Positions 35,076-48,183 are shown, counted from the stretch's first letter. The stretch is DNA of 64,000 nucleotides from Hydractinia symbiolongicarpus (GCF_029227915.1 NC_079886.1:18204501-18268500); one strand, 5' to 3'. Translations and numbers: made by a program. Notes: generated from the letters alone by a model not told the origin.

Positions 35076-36699
35076 CCATATTTTATTCCTTACGAAGTCA
35101 TTCTCCAATGTCAGCACGAAGTAGAACATCCTCATTGCTAACATAATCATCCCATTCGATTTTCAATATTCTTCTTAGGTGACTCTGTTGTACAGTACGC
35201 AATTGATTGATGTTTTTGTGATACAGTGTTCAAGTCTCATTGCCATAGAGAAGCAAAGACAATAAACATTGCTTCCACACTTTGATTTGTGTAGAGGTAG
35301 TAAGATCATGCGAATCAAAAACTCTATTTCTCAAACAACCATATGCAGATGAGACCGCCTGAATACGAACAGTCAGTTCATCTTTCATCGAGCAGTCTCT
35401 GGATACAAAACTGCCAAGATACTTGAATCGCTTGACGTTAATAAGTTCTGTACCGTCAATAAGGAATTTATACTCCTGTCCAATGCACATGTCTCACATG
35501 TTCACATGTTTCAGTCTTACAGATGTTAATTGAGAGGCCCTTTCAATTAACATCTTTTTCGACAATTCGTTGTAAGCTGTCAAAAGAGTCCGCAAACCAA
35601 ACGATGAATTATTGAAAATAGCTATATCGTCTGCATATTGTGCTTCCTTGATAAAATCAAGATAGAATTTTGATTTGGTTTTAAGTCTCTTTAGATCGAA
35701 AAAGTCACCACCATACCGAAATCGTATTTTAATGTTGTGCGAATGATAAGCAAGCAGAAGTAATAGGGCAGCGTATATTCCATAAAGTGTCGAAGCTAAC
35801 TTACAACTCTGCTTTACACAGCTGTAGTTTGAAGGGATCAGCTAGTGACCCATCAACGATGAGACGTGCATGTACATTTTTGTGAAGTTTCTTGATTAAA
35901 CGTACAAACTTGGACGGACAACTTATCTTTCCGAGAATTTAAAAGAGCATATCTCGATTAACCGTGTCAGAGGCTTTTTTAAAGTCGACAAAAACAATGT
36001 ACATATTTTGACGTTGCTCTCTAGCCTTTTCCATCAATTGTCTGAGGGTGAAAATACCATCAATCGTACTTCTACCATCTCGATCCCCCGATTGCAACTG
36101 AGGATATGTTTTTTCTGCCATGTTTTTCAGTCTCTGCAAAAGGATGTCAGCAAAAACTTTCCCTACAACACTGAGTAAGGAGATTCCTCTGTAGTTGACA
36201 CAGAGACTGTGATCGCCTTTTTTGAGGAAAATTGTGATATTGGGGTCTGTCAAGTCGGATAGATTGGATTCAGTATTCCAAAATAAGGTGATGATAGCAA
36301 ATATGAGTGCTCTTAAGCGAACTCCTCCATGGAAAATGATTTCAGGTAAGATACCGTCAGGTCCTGGACTTTTCCGAGTCTGGTGTTTTGTAGTGCTTTT
36401 TCTAGCTCAGTTTCGCTGATTGGTGCTTTAAGGGATTCGTCAATTGGGAGTTGTTCAATTTCGTCCAGAGTCCACTGCAGATGAGTGATTAAGAGGTCAC
36501 TTAAGTAGTCAACCCATCGTTCTTTTATGACAACAGATGATGTTAGAAGTGATCTGTCTCTAGATCTTATAGGATGGGAATTCTTGCTTTTGGGACCGTA
36601 GATTTTATTGATACTTGCATAGAACTCACGGTGTTTTTTCACTTCGGCAAAGTGTTCAGCTTCATCAGCTTTTTTCTGAAACCATTGATTTTTCAACAT
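35076..36699 (-). pseudogene. LINE reverse transcriptase and C-terminal region, broken
   Basis: Open pieces at 36313-36699, 35939-36253 and 35230-35490 are successive parts of one ancestral ORF. The middle piece has the fingers/palm motifs LKKGDHSLCVNYRGI and VFVDFKKA (the first catalytic aspartate, with AFD changed to ASD in the following residues). An in-frame TGA interrupts the last piece right after YGNET. Not functional. Confidence 0.8.
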
Positions 36700-36967
36700 C
36701 GTGATGCGAGCTCTGAGTTCATTCTGATGAAGTCTCTTGTTTTTTAGAAGTGGTCGTATTTTTTAGTCGAGGTCATCAAATCAGTCATCAGATTGCTTCA
36801 TTTTTCACTGTGAACTCACTGTGCATTCTGGTAGTTTTTCATCAAGGTATTGATTTAGCATTTGTTTCTTCTCATTAGACATATGGGTATCTAACTTCCT
36901 TGGTGGCTTTGTATCTTTTTTCATTTTGCTTATTCTGAAATTACATTTATAAACACGTGCGTTTAGG

Positions 36968-37433
36968 TCAGCGAGAATAATAATCGTTCGCTTTATCTAA
37001 ACAGTTTGCAAGGGTGTCATAAAACCGTGCTTTCTCTTCCTGTAGTCTTTGCATAGTAATTCCATAAACGATGATAAGTGTAAGATAAGAACCACTGACA
37101 GGTTTTATACGGAATGTCATTGTTCTGTCATTGACAGGGTTTCGGTTCATTTCACGTTGGGCGAGAAGCCTATTACTGATTGCAAAACCAACAGCAGCTT
37201 GCTAATGTTCACCACCGCTCCAGAAGATTGTGTGACTTTTTTCAATCACATTGCCCGTTCCTGGACGACGTACTTCACTCAAAGCACATATATCAATACC
37301 AGCTGCATCAATTTTATTACATATTATTGCGGTTGCACGCTCCAGTCTGACAGATTCAATACTGTCATTAGTTGCACCAAGATTAATTTATTTAAAGTTG
37401 CACCTATGATGAGGAAACTAACTGGTACTTAAA
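36968..37433 (-). pseudogene. LINE endonuclease region, broken
   Basis: The minus strand reads an APE-like N-terminus: ICNKIDAAGIDICALSEVRR and IFWSGG, then a stop, then VGFAISNRLLAQ and PVNDRTMTFRIKP. The catalytic glutamate of the ALxE motif is present. The following YGIT corresponds to the YAPT/YGP motif. Stops make it inactive. Confidence 0.75.
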
Positions 37434-37941
37434 AAGTGTCCCTTGACAGAAAATTACATGATCAGTGGCTGAGACGACTGTGTAATTATCCGTAGCATGG
37501 ACAAGGGAGACTGAGAGTGTGCTATCAGTTGCCCAAGGTGACCACCCAAGCTAGTGGAAGGAAGGAGTCGCTTTACTTCTCCATTCTGCGACGCAACCGA
37601 GGCTGAGCCGCAACCCCTGCTTTAAAACCATAATAATGTTCGTTGCAAAAGTATGATTATTGACAGTCAATAAGAGGGAGATAGTAGTGACAGAGAGAGT
37701 GTGACAGTTTACTAATCACAACAGCCAATCTGGAAACATTAAACTTCATATCACTGCAAACAAACACATTTTGAAAATCCTCTTTTTATTATTCATCCAG
37801 CTAAGCTATAGCTACAACACTGGAAAGATATATTTGGGAAGATGTGATAAGAGAATCTGGCCTTTTTCTTTTTTTTATCGTTTTTACTGTCCACTCTTTT
37901 TTCCCCAAAGTCGATATTACTATGAAATAAGCAGAGTAAGG

Positions 37942-38016
37942 AGTAACAAACTGTTTGTGTTGTATATTTTAGGGGTACTAATACCTTGGACTAACAACAG
38001 AAGAAGTATTTTTACT
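37942..38016 (+). repeat. left terminal repeat of the gypsy element
   Basis: 75 bp beginning AGTAACAAACTGTTTG and ending GAAGTATTTTTACT. It matches 41624-41698 at 68 of 75 positions by eye. Very short for an LTR; the true repeat may have been trimmed on its 5' side. Confidence 0.85.
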
Positions 38017-38109
38017 GGCGACGAAATAAGCGATTGCAAATTGCGCCCGTAGTACCGACTTGGCTACCACTCAAAGCTGAATTTTAAAACTGCAATAAAC
38101 ACAAATTCA

Positions 38110-39018
38110 ATGGTATTAATACAAATATTTAAATCATTAGATGCAGACCCTGGTGGTACATTGAAACGTGTCAAGGAATATGTTAAAGATATGTCGTTAG
38201 TTTTCCAATAAGTCTTTCGAAAAGGAGATGGAACTGCGTATACTCCTACTGATACAGAGAAAGAAGCCCTTCTACTCTTGAAAGGAGGGAAATATATTCA
38301 TACGATGATGCTGTGTCAAAAATATCGACGGCCCTTTCAGAACAAACAAACAATGTTGCATAACAAAATATGCTTTTATCCAACCATCCTCAAGTAAGTA
38401 AATCGTTCGAACGATGGTTTTAGGAAACATACAATGCTGCACAACTGAAGTCGGATACCGATTTTGACTTGAAGCAAGCTACAGTTGATGCTGTTTTGCT
38501 ACAAACTTCAAACGCCAAGTTGAAGGAAAGAGCCCAGCAAGACAACCGCACTAGGGATCGGTAAGGAACAATCGGTAAAAGGTGCTGCTCTACTAGAGCA
38601 GTCTTGCGGACAATCTAGTCCATCAAGGGCTCTAAAGTCATTGCAGAAGTACGTCGATTGTAATGCGGAAACAAAAAATGGCAATCCAAAATTAGCGGAT
38701 CTAATAATAATAGCTGTTTTGATGTCGACGGAGCAAAGGTGTACGCGGCAAAAAGTGTCCTGCTAATGGATAAAAGTGTTCTAAATGCACAAAAATGAAT
38801 CATTTGCCAAAGTTTGTTGTTCTGGTCGCAACAGTTCGCCACAGACCTCCCTTGGACAAATTTCCAGTGAAGACGACCGCCTCGGCAGAATCTTAGTGAG
38901 TAATTTAGAAGATGCGAAAAGTCTGAACGCTGATATCCATATTCGAAGACAACTTTCGCATGAATACACTGAGATCATATCTCTTGTAACAGACACTAGT
39001 GTATCAAAAACTCTTTAG
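38110..39018 (+). pseudogene. gypsy gag remnant with zinc knuckle
   Basis: Starts ATG at 38110 (LDADPGGTLKRV) and stops after 33 codons. Later frames keep gag-like pieces such as TDTEKEALLLLKGGKYI. Around 38749-38815 a CCHC knuckle is readable (CPANG, then KCSKCTKMNH), with an in-frame stop and a shift. Non-functional. Confidence 0.65.
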
Positions 39019-39499
39019 TTAGTTAGTTTAGCCCTCTAGTGTATCATAAACCTTGAATATTGGATGAATATATCCTCAAATTGTCAATTCCGACTATACG
39101 GTACAACGTACCACCTACGAATGAAAGGTAAAGGTGTCCTCATAAAATTTGCGAATGAAGCAGAAATCAAAACTTGAATTTTTATCGTCAATAAGAAAAT
39201 AGAAAAGTCCTTACGTGGCAAAGATCATGCTGTCCATCTCGGCATCGTCACTTTCTATCCTAAAAGTTCATCAGAAGAGGTTGTCAATCGCATGACATAG
39301 CTCCCCAAAGATAATCAGACTGTTCAACCATCAAAAGAAGCACAAGCAGAAATGGACCTAAAATGGGTTTTATCATCCAACAATAACCTCATGTTGGAAC
39401 AGCTCGTACCCGCAAGTTTACAGGCTCACCTATCGAAATTCAAGTAAAAGACGACGCACAACCTGTTGATTGACCGACCCGCCGTATACTTCTTTAGTA

Positions 39500-40105
39500 T
39501 TCGACTCAAACTGAAGCAACGATCAAAAGCATGCTAAACGAAGATATAATTAAAGGTCCACTGGAAATAAAACAGCCAGGAACATTCACTAGTAACCTTG
39601 TCATCACAAAAAAAGGGGTAAAGAGAAAATTAGACTGTCAATGTGTAAACAAAGAGATCCATGCTACCCACGAACATATCCCGAAAACTGATGAGCTACG
39701 ACACAAACTTTGCGGCAATAACAAATTCTTCACTTTGGACATGACAAAATGCTATCAATAATTTGAAATCGAAGAAGCTGCTCGGAAACTGTTTACGTTT
39801 CGATCTCCCTTGGGACTACACTGCTACAAAAGAATGGTAATGGGAACAAGTTCTGCAAGCAGAGAAGTGCAAAAATGTATCAGAAGAATGATCGAAAAAT
39901 GAGAAAATGCCATTCATATCAAAGACGATATATTGGTTCATGGTAAAGGAGATGCCCATGACCGATATTTGTGTAAGGTTTTGGATGTCCTTATCGAGTT
40001 CGGTATTACTCTCAGACCTGAAAAATGCCATCTTGGTCAACCAGATGTGTGCTGGTTTGGAAACGTATACTTGGCTGAAGGTATGTCACGGCACCCACCA
40101 CTAAC
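39500..40105 (+). pseudogene. gypsy reverse transcriptase remnant
   Basis: Readable motifs in order: a TFTSNLVITKKG block, CVNKEIHATHEHIPKTDEL, FFTLDMTKCYQ (first catalytic aspartate) and MGTSSASREVQK. The YxDD-type box follows as HIKDDILVHGKG and then ITLRPEKCHLG. Stops at 39760 and 39901 and at least one shift break the frame. Confidence 0.8.
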
Positions 40106-40229
40106 CGTCCAATTCACTGAAAGTGGAACAGACATTGTCAACAGAGTGTTTCCAGACATTATGCCACAAGCCATAACAGTTAAAATGGTTTGCCAGGAGA
40201 CATATAACGATGATAAGTGACAGAAACTT

Positions 40230-41500
40230 ATGAGTTACATCGGAAATCACAATTATGTTAATAAGGGTAAAACTGCTTTGAAAGAATTCAAAGATATATT
40301 TTCTGAGTTGTATGTCATTGACGGTCTAATCATGCGTAAATCTCAAGTCGTTCTTCCAAAATCTCTTCAGATGAATGCAATAGCATGAGCTCATGAAGGA
40401 CACCAATTCGCCGATAAAACCCTGAAACTCCTGAGACAGTCATGCTGGTTTTGCGCTATACGATCCTCAGTCCAACAATACGTGAAGACATATTTGCCAT
40501 GCAACTTTGCCAGTTCACACAATCTTCCAGTACTACCTGTACGGAATATCCTTCTAGATCGGCCATGGCAAAATCTTCATGCTAGGGTCCTATCACCGGG
40601 AGCTACTATCTGCACATAATTATTGACCAGTACTCTAAATGCCTAGAAGTCGACATTGTCAAATCCACTGTTTCTTCAAGACCCAAACTCATACTAGACA
40701 GGATATCCGCCACTCATGGTATTCCTGAGACGCTATCATCAATCAACGGTCCTCCCTATTTCAGCTACGATATGGAGAAATATGCAAAAGAAATGGTATT
40801 TATTCTTACTCCTGTAAGCCCGTACGATCCACAGTGCAACGGCTTTGTAGAAGATTTTGTCAAGCTCGTGTGCAAGCTCATTCACACATCTATATCTGCA
40901 GAAAAAAATTTCAAAAAAGGAACTATACAAATATCTCCTCCAATACTGATCTATCCCACATTTAACTACAGAAACACCACCTGCCCAGTTGTTGTTTAAC
41001 CGAACCTTAAAAACAAAACTGCCACAAGTTCTTTATCAAGCAAGAACTGCTGCGCAACAAAATTTACGTGAGCTACACGACTCAAAGGAGAAACAACAAA
41101 AGAAGTATTTTGACCTAAAGAACTGAGCCAAACCAAAAGATATTCAAATGGGGGAAAAAGTACTTTTATATCAAGCAAAGTCTGCAACTCAACCACCATT
41201 TGATCCAAAACCATTTTCAGTATTCAAGGCAGATGGAAACAGAATCACTGCAACTCGCAAAGATGGTACCGAGAAAGTTCAAGATGTCTCTGCTAGCAAC
41301 AATTCTTACCAACTATGCTGAACATGATATTGAAGGCTTAAACGACATCTATAATGAGACAGATGTGCATCTACAACAACTACTAGATCAGGCTGAGCGA
41401 AACAACCGTCAAGAAGAACTCAAAGATACCATAGATACAGCGTATCAAAGAATAACAAGAAGCAGCGGCAAAAAGTTTGAATGGAATTGACAATTGAACG
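40230..41500 (+). pseudogene. gypsy integrase remnant
   Basis: A zinc-binding HHCC region (AHEGHQFADKTLKLLRQSCW, then YLPC) is followed by the core around 40615-40920: IIIDQYSKCLEVD, HGIPETLSS and a GFVEDFVKL region where the third catalytic residue would lie. After it come the C-terminal GKVLLYQ-like region and a tail to 41490. Multiple stops. Confidence 0.75.
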
Positions 41501-41623
41501 CTGAACCACAAGTATCGCATGATACCAGTGACCGAAACTGAGTGAGAGCATAACACCCACACGGAATTTGTATACATATTTCGTTTCTACACACACAGAC
41601 TAAAAAAAGAAAGGAAAGAAAGT

Positions 41624-41698
41624 AGTAACAAACTGTTTGTGTTGTATACGTTAGGGATGCTAATACATTGAACTAACAACAAAAGAAGTATTTTTACT
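41624..41698 (+). repeat. right terminal repeat of the gypsy element
   Basis: 75 bp, direct match to the left repeat with seven substitutions and no gap. The 9% divergence implies an old insertion. No clear target-site duplication flanks the pair. Confidence 0.85.
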
Positions 41699-43702
41699 TT
41701 TGGTGAAGTGCCACGGAGAGTAAACTGTACATAAATTTTTACTTCTAAATTTACTAGCCAACAGTAAAATAAAAATGTAATCATATCATTCTACATAAAC
41801 GTGGCTAGGATAGGTTTAGTTGGCATAGATACACACTTAAAACAATGTTTTATCTTGTTTTTGTTACAGCATCACTACCAATACCGTCTTTATAACCGTA
41901 TTAACTCGATGTTGGGAAACTGTTAGTTAAAAGCCGTAAAATTTTGTTGATACGTTCTTCAACCTTGCATGTAAACAACTAGCATACCGAACTTTTTCAT
42001 AACTAATCTCGTTTTCATGTTATTCTGCATTGTCGTATGCGTATTTCAGGGAACGAAGACGGATATCGAAATAGGTTTATCACATTTTAAAATTCGTTAC
42101 GGAAATTAAAATATGCTTTATTTACTTAGCCAATTAAAAATGTTAACAAATGTTTTATAAAATACAGAACGTATGAATTTTAGAAGAAGTTTAATAGTAT
42201 CGGCAAAGACTGCAGACGATATTTTTGTTTTGGCCCAATCTAATTTTAGCGCATCCACATCCTTATCTTTTTATTTGTAAAATTTTAACTCATTTTTTAA
42301 AAGAAAGAAGTGGAACGTACCTACCAACGAAGCAACATAATCAAATATTGTTAGTTTTGTTGGAAATGGTTGAAAGGTTGACGTCTCAACACTTACAATC
42401 ATGAGCTAAGTTTAACCTCGTTTGGTTAAATCTGCAACACTGATTTCTCCTTTTTACACTTGTTAAACGCCAGACTCTGTTGCTGCACAAAAAAAACACG
42501 TTTTTTTTCTTTTTTAAGCGATTTTTGTCTAATTAGGGAATTCACGCTTTATACGCTTTTAACATGACATAAAAAAATACAATTCCCTAAATTATGTTAG
42601 GTATGGAACAGTAGTTCCGCGACTGACTGCAACAAATGCTGTAACGCTGTATTAAAAAGTTTTTTAATCCTAACACACGCATTAGGGCTCCGTACTAACT
42701 ATATTTTAGGGTAATTTATGTTGATAAGTATTAAAAACATAAACGTAAGTTTGAAATAAGTTTGAGGATTATTTTTTTATGTGGAGTAATAAAATCTCAT
42801 AAAGTTTATATATAACTTGGTAAAAAATGAAGAATATTTGTTACCTACGAATTACTGACAAATTTTTTAATGTTAAGGTACACGAAAAAATAATCAAAGC
42901 ACTATTAAGCCGTTTTCTTATAAAATACGTGTAAGCCCATTTAGGAAAGAAGCTCCTTTTGTAAAAAGCTTTTCTGAATTTACCTAGCGTACATCTTCGG
43001 GATTTCCTGTAGCTGCTATGAACATATTCGGGTAGTTATATGGCTCTGTAAAAATACAATTCTAGGCAATGAAGTATCAAAAACTACTTATTGTTACTTT
43101 TAAGCTATAAAAAAAATCAACTTACATCTTAAAAATTCTTCTTCTCATTAACGAAATAGACTACGCAAAATTAATTTGTCTGTGCACGTATTTAGAATTA
43201 AGAAACTGCATTAAAAATGCAATAAAAGTTAATTACCAATCACATTTGTATAAAACAATTTTAAAAATTCAACAAAGGTTTTTGTAACAACACGGCCTGT
43301 TACGACATTTTATCTCACGCACAAACAGACAGACGAAATGCGGCTATTAGTAAAGAGACTGGTCAGGAGAACTGGCGTCGAAATTTGAGTGAAACCTCAA
43401 GATATGACTCGGTGTCGAACGTCCATTGGAGCCTTTTAAAAGACCTGCACAAAGCATTGTAGTATATTTAGTATAATATATTTGTCAAATAATAACTTTC
43501 CCGCAATTTTAGCTTAAATAAAAACACAGTTTACAACCTGTTGCCGCCGCCCCCGCCCCCTGCGCCCCCCTCTCCTAAAATAGCAAAAACCAATACTTTT
43601 TTTTATTTTTAGGGAAAAGTTTTTGTCAAAGTTCAAAAATTAATCGTGACATCAGACTAGGCACTTAGAACAGGTAACCAGTGTCGCACATGCGTATAGG
43701 CG
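41699..43702. other. AT-rich spacer with repeat traces
   Basis: About 41970-42120 is a diverged second copy of about 110-320. A short minus-strand segment at about 42983-43048 has splice-like borders and a protein-like reading, but it is too short to call. A trace of the TCTGTCTGTC repeat lies near 43325-43360. Confidence 0.4.
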
Positions 43703-43926
43703 TATTGTAATTCCTCTTTTTATCCCCCTCCCTTAGTAATTTACCCCCCCCCCCCCCCCTCACTTCTAATAATCCCATTCCCTCCAGGGACTCAAAAAGT
43801 TATTTAGCTCCCTCCCTTTATTTAGCCCCTCCCCCCTCTCTATTAAGCCCCCCGTCTAAAACCTCCAGAATTTAATAAGCCCCCCCCCCCCCCCCCCGGG
43901 GGCTATAAAGAGGAATTACGGTAATA
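43703..43926. mobile_element. poly-C MITE with AATTCCTCTTTATA termini
   Basis: The left end is TATTGTAATTCCTCTTTTTA and the reverse complement of the right end TATTACCGTAATTCCTCTTT. The interior is runs of C up to about 20 long separated by TTTAG/TAAG-containing words. A low-GC genome makes this C-rich block conspicuous. Non-coding. Confidence 0.8.
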
Positions 43927-46900
43927 TCCTTTTCCAAAACACCTTATCGTCACTTCGGTAACAATTTAGGAAACAGCCCGTCGTTATCCCGTTCATCTAA
44001 AAACATCACTCAACAATTTTATTTTGCAGAATAAGTTTTCGTTAAATTTGCAAAAATTATACCCAAACCTGTTTTTTGCACAATTTATTGTGCGTAAGAA
44101 AAACTTAGCTAAATATTACAGGATAATTGAGACTGTTGTCTCCTTAAATCAATAAACATTTCCAAAGTTTAACTTACAGTAAAAAGGGTAGCTCCCTAAC
44201 TACATTTAGCATTAGAAATATTAAAAACTTTGTTGAAAAATAAAGTAGCGAAATAGGGCTGGCTACTATATTTTAGCCAGTGGTAGATAACAGCAGCCAC
44301 AACTCCAGGTGTCACCTGAGTAAAAATTAAATTAAGGTAACACAAAAATAAATAATGTTGGCTAAGATAGAAGCTCTAATATAAAACAGAAAAAAGAACC
44401 TTGAAGAATAGCAAAAAATAAGGTTAATTACCTATCTTGCTTTAGGATGCTCCCTCGAAGTCATTGTTTGTAGCCAAAATCTAAAAATTGGTGTGCTTAA
44501 GATTTGTACGTTTGTACGTTATGTTAACATGTGGAAGATGCAGAAAATAATTATTTCTATGCAAAGTAATCATAGCCCATCTTTAGGCTGCGATTACTGT
44601 GGACTCGCTGTTAGCAAAAATCGAGCCTCGTGATTGGTTTATTCCGCGTAAGAAGTCAAAACAAAGCCAGTAAAAAACAGATTGTGCCGGAATCCGTAAT
44701 ATAGATGCCGAGCTGCGGAGATTTTTCAAAATACAGCTGCGGTGCAACTACTATGAAAAAAATACAGCTATTATTAAAGAGACTACCCGTTAGCCTGTTG
44801 AAACATGATCGGGCTCGCCGGTTCTCAGAATTTTGGCCGTCGTACGTAAATCCCGATTGGTTTTTGGTGCATTTTGTCCGCCTGTTAACATATAAGGTGT
44901 GACCAATTAGTCTCTTATCTTACTATTCCCAATATTGCATATTAAGTCTAAAAGATTTTTTTACGGAACAACGCCCTGCAAAAATGAAAGATTAAGTCAA
45001 GATTTAATTAACCCTTTAAGGTATATAATACATACCTGTAAATGTAGAAATGAGACACTATTTAAATGTTTATTTTATTTTTTATTTTTTGAGGATTGGC
45101 AGTCTAGGAGACTAAGCTCGGTGACAGTGTGAAGCCAACTTCGCTAAGACGACTATGGCTTATAATAGTAAGTAAGTGAGTAGCTGTGGCATAGTTTGAG
45201 CGGGTGTAAAAGGGCCATTGCAAAAGAAGGCTAAAATTCCACACAGTTGAAATCTTAAACCTTCTTAATATTTATGGGTAAATAAAGGATTGAGATGAAG
45301 GAAAAGTTACATAACTTCTTTTTGGCTAAAGATTTTAAGAAATTAAAGTAGATTGACTATGAATATATTCTTCTTTCTCAATGACCATATTAACTATATG
45401 AAACGTATTTTTTGTAATAATCACCCACGGGCTTCCGACTAACCTACGTTATAACACCCAACTTTCTGTCTGTCAGCTTAAAATGGTAGCTGCGCGCTGT
45501 GACATGCGAATTGTTGATTTTTTGGGAAATGAATTAATTTGTTTGTTTTTTTTTTCACGGATTTACGACTAGACATAAAAACTTCTGTGAATGCTTTTTT
45601 TTTTAAAGTTCCTCCCAATCTATTGGTGGTGGAGTTGACACAAGCTTTGCCAATGTAGGTGCCTGATAGCTCATATCGGTTTTCTATGTGGTCAAAATGT
45701 TACGCCATTGCAAACTAAATTTTCTAAATATAGAAATTATAACAGTCATGTGGACAATGTGTCAATTATTATTGAATTCTTACTGGAGAAGGAGAAGTAG
45801 TTTATCTTTTCCAGCATAATCATTTCCTTCCGGAATGATGTTTATTCTGGGGGCGTATAATAGAATGTCAAGTTAATTACCATTGATGGATCAACATAAA
45901 ACGTTTCAAGCCACCAATAGAGTGTTGTGGCTTGAATCACATGCATCTTTAAAGAGTTAAAATATATTGATTAATATAGAGCGTTATCATTGATTTATAT
46001 TTTAAAGTATGTTCTATTTAGCGTGTGTTTTTAAATCTTTGCTATCTTTTCAAAAATTAAACTATGTATATGTTTAGTTATTAAAAATATGATTTAAGTC
46101 ATCAGGACACGAAACAATGCTTCCATACGACAGTGACAAACTATGAAACTCTTACAATCGTCTGAAGATTGCCGCATATCTTTGTAGTTGGCGTATATTT
46201 ATTTAATTACAGTTTGGCATCTTGCAACATTGTAATGACGGATTTGCTGATGAAATTAGCAACGAAGGGAATATTTACAATACCTACGGTTTTCTGCCAT
46301 TATTAATGTTTTTTCATCACTGACAATATGTTTCGCTACCAGGTAACATAATATAACATAAATCGAATTAACATTTCTAGACAAAAGTAATCTGCATAGT
46401 TTGTTGCTATCACCAACCTCCCATATTACTTTAGCCAAATACAACAATTTTGTGGCATCCGAAAAAAACGTTTTAGGCGAGAAATTTTTTTTATAAATTT
46501 CTAAATCCTAAGATTTACTAAATTAAAACAAATAAATAACTATATTTCACAACTAAGTATTTATATATCTTCCTAACAACATTCTTACAGAATTTTCATG
46601 GCTGCATGGGGTGAAAATACGTAGGTATAAATATACTAACCAGTGGATATCAAAAATAAGATTTTATTTGACTCAGACTATTTAACGTACTATAGTAGTA
46701 ACAGCATTTTATAACCTTTAGTTAAACTTCTTCGAACTTAAGAAGTTAAAATTAAATATCTGTCATAACCAACACAAATATTTTTTGTCGTGTTTTGAAT
46801 TCCTTTTTTAAAACATACTACCAGCTTTGAATGACAAAGTTTGTTAAGATCAGGAATGGTGCCAAATTGGATAATTATACAGACCGGAAACATTCAACAA

Positions 46901-47110
46901 CAACAAATCAAACGCGCAATATGGTGGCTTCATCTTTATGCACGCATATATACTTTCTTTATCTTTACTACACAAATTTGTTCATTACTCGTTAAAGTTT
47001 TTGCTACATTGATCGACAACTTTTTCTTGTTTAATTAATTAACCATCACAATAAAGAGGAAATATGTTCCATAGTTATTTAATTTAGTCACCCGTTTGGC
47101 AAATGTGTAA
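43927..47110. other. AT-rich interval
   Basis: No recognised gene. Frames at 44705-44902, 44935-45132 and 46841-47038 have no visible motifs. Contains a diverged copy of the 18.1-kb repeat near 44400-44520 and a decayed TCTGTCTGTC repeat at about 45425-45570. Confidence 0.4.
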
Positions 47111-47393
47111 GACCATGTTTACATTCTATTAGATAGGTGATTGCGCAGAATCAATTTATGATCCGGTGCAATGAAAACACATACGAGTAGTGCCTGGACA
47201 GCCCTGTTTCTATATGCTAAATAGCCTTTTGTTAAACATAATCATTTACGACATAATAGAAACTGTAGAGAACAACAAAAGAAAAAGCTATCCGATACGA
47301 GACGTATCACCTTGAAAGCGGGCCGACCTAGAAGCTATTCGATACGTAAATTGATTCGCCACGAAACCTATCCGATAAAATGGAAACATGATC
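47111..47393. mobile_element. 283-bp MITE with CATGTTTMCATT termini
   Basis: The left end GACCATGTTTACATTCTATT and the reverse complement of the right end GATCATGTTTCCATTTTATC are inverted repeats that continue into GATAGGT. CTATCCGATA-like words recur inside the right half. Non-coding. Confidence 0.6.
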
Positions 47394-48179
47394 TAAAACA
47401 CTGAATTATAAAACAAAGATGTAAACAAACTGGTATTTATAGTAGACATGTTAGAAATTATAAAAATGTTTTATATTTTGGACATAGTGTGTTGTCGTTC
47501 TACACGGTTTTAAGTAAAAGTTTAACGTTTTTTATGTAAAAAACATCAAATCTACCTACAAATATAAACATTTTGGTCTATGTTCAGGAATTATTTCTTG
47601 TCATGATAGGTGTAGCATGTAAAATTAATTTATAGTAACGACGTTTCTATGAAGTAGATCAACCCAGTCGGTCTGATCTTCAAAATCAACACTATCATCA
47701 TGAACTTTTATTCAGCAGCCGTGTTGCAGCGCAGTACGCATTTCTTTTAAGTGATGAAGTGAAACACTGCAGGGTTTTTTAACTTCGAAGTAGTTCTGAC
47801 ATCTGAGAAGATGTCAGAAGACTCTTCTTAATATAATCCTAAACTCTGATGTGGTGGAAAGAATTTCTTCCTTCTTGTTTGACTTTAATTTGTGTTTGCA
47901 TTTTGTGTTTCAACCAATCACTCCTCTTTTAGCTCTTATTAAACTTTGTTCCCCGTTTGTTATTTAAAAAAAGACGAGTCTGCTTTGCTAAGGGGGTTAT
48001 ATAAATGCTTGGTGCTTTTATCGAGATAAAAGATTTTCTTACAGAAATCTTCAACAAACGATTATATTTTAGCACAAACAAAATCGGCCGAATGCCAAAT
48101 AAGTAAAGGAGCCTGCAGAGGAAAACGTGTCTTAAAATGCTAAATACATCATTTTTGACATATGATATTTTGGATTATG
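47394..48179. other. spacer before the segmental duplication
   Basis: AT-rich. A small perfect stem CTGACATCT-GAGA-AGATGTCAG lies near 47796. No gene seen. Confidence 0.4.
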
Positions 48180-48183
48180 AACT

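Larger units (their letters stand above)
35076..37620 (-). mobile_element. RTE-like non-LTR retrotransposon (LINE), decayed
   Basis: Nearly full-length remnant of about 2.5 kb read on the minus strand. The 5' region (37434-37620) is non-coding. An APE-type endonuclease follows (about 37420-36968: DICALSEVR, FWSGG), then reverse transcriptase (36699-35939: NYRGISLLSVVGK, and the conserved FVDFKKASDTVNR). A C-terminal region covers 35490-35085 (FKYLGSFVSRD, SLLLYG, RRILKIEWDDYVSN). Stops and frameshifts interrupt every domain, and part of RT including the YxDD region is degraded. The 3' end abuts the HIRAN pseudogene. Confidence 0.85.
37942..41698 (+). mobile_element. Ty3/gypsy-type LTR retrotransposon, decayed
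   Basis: A 3.76-kb element bounded by 75-bp direct repeats. Order on the plus strand is gag with a zinc knuckle, a trace of protease region, reverse transcriptase and integrase, the Ty3/gypsy order. Protein motifs are closest to the K02A2.6-like group common in invertebrates. Every ORF has stops or frameshifts, and most RNase H is deleted between RT and integrase near 40.1-40.2 kb. After the left repeat comes TGGCGACGA, a common start of the primer-binding region in this group. Confidence 0.85.

Noticed and set aside
42983-43048. Short minus-strand exon-like segment between acceptor and stop
   Set aside because: About 20 codons only; no other exon located.
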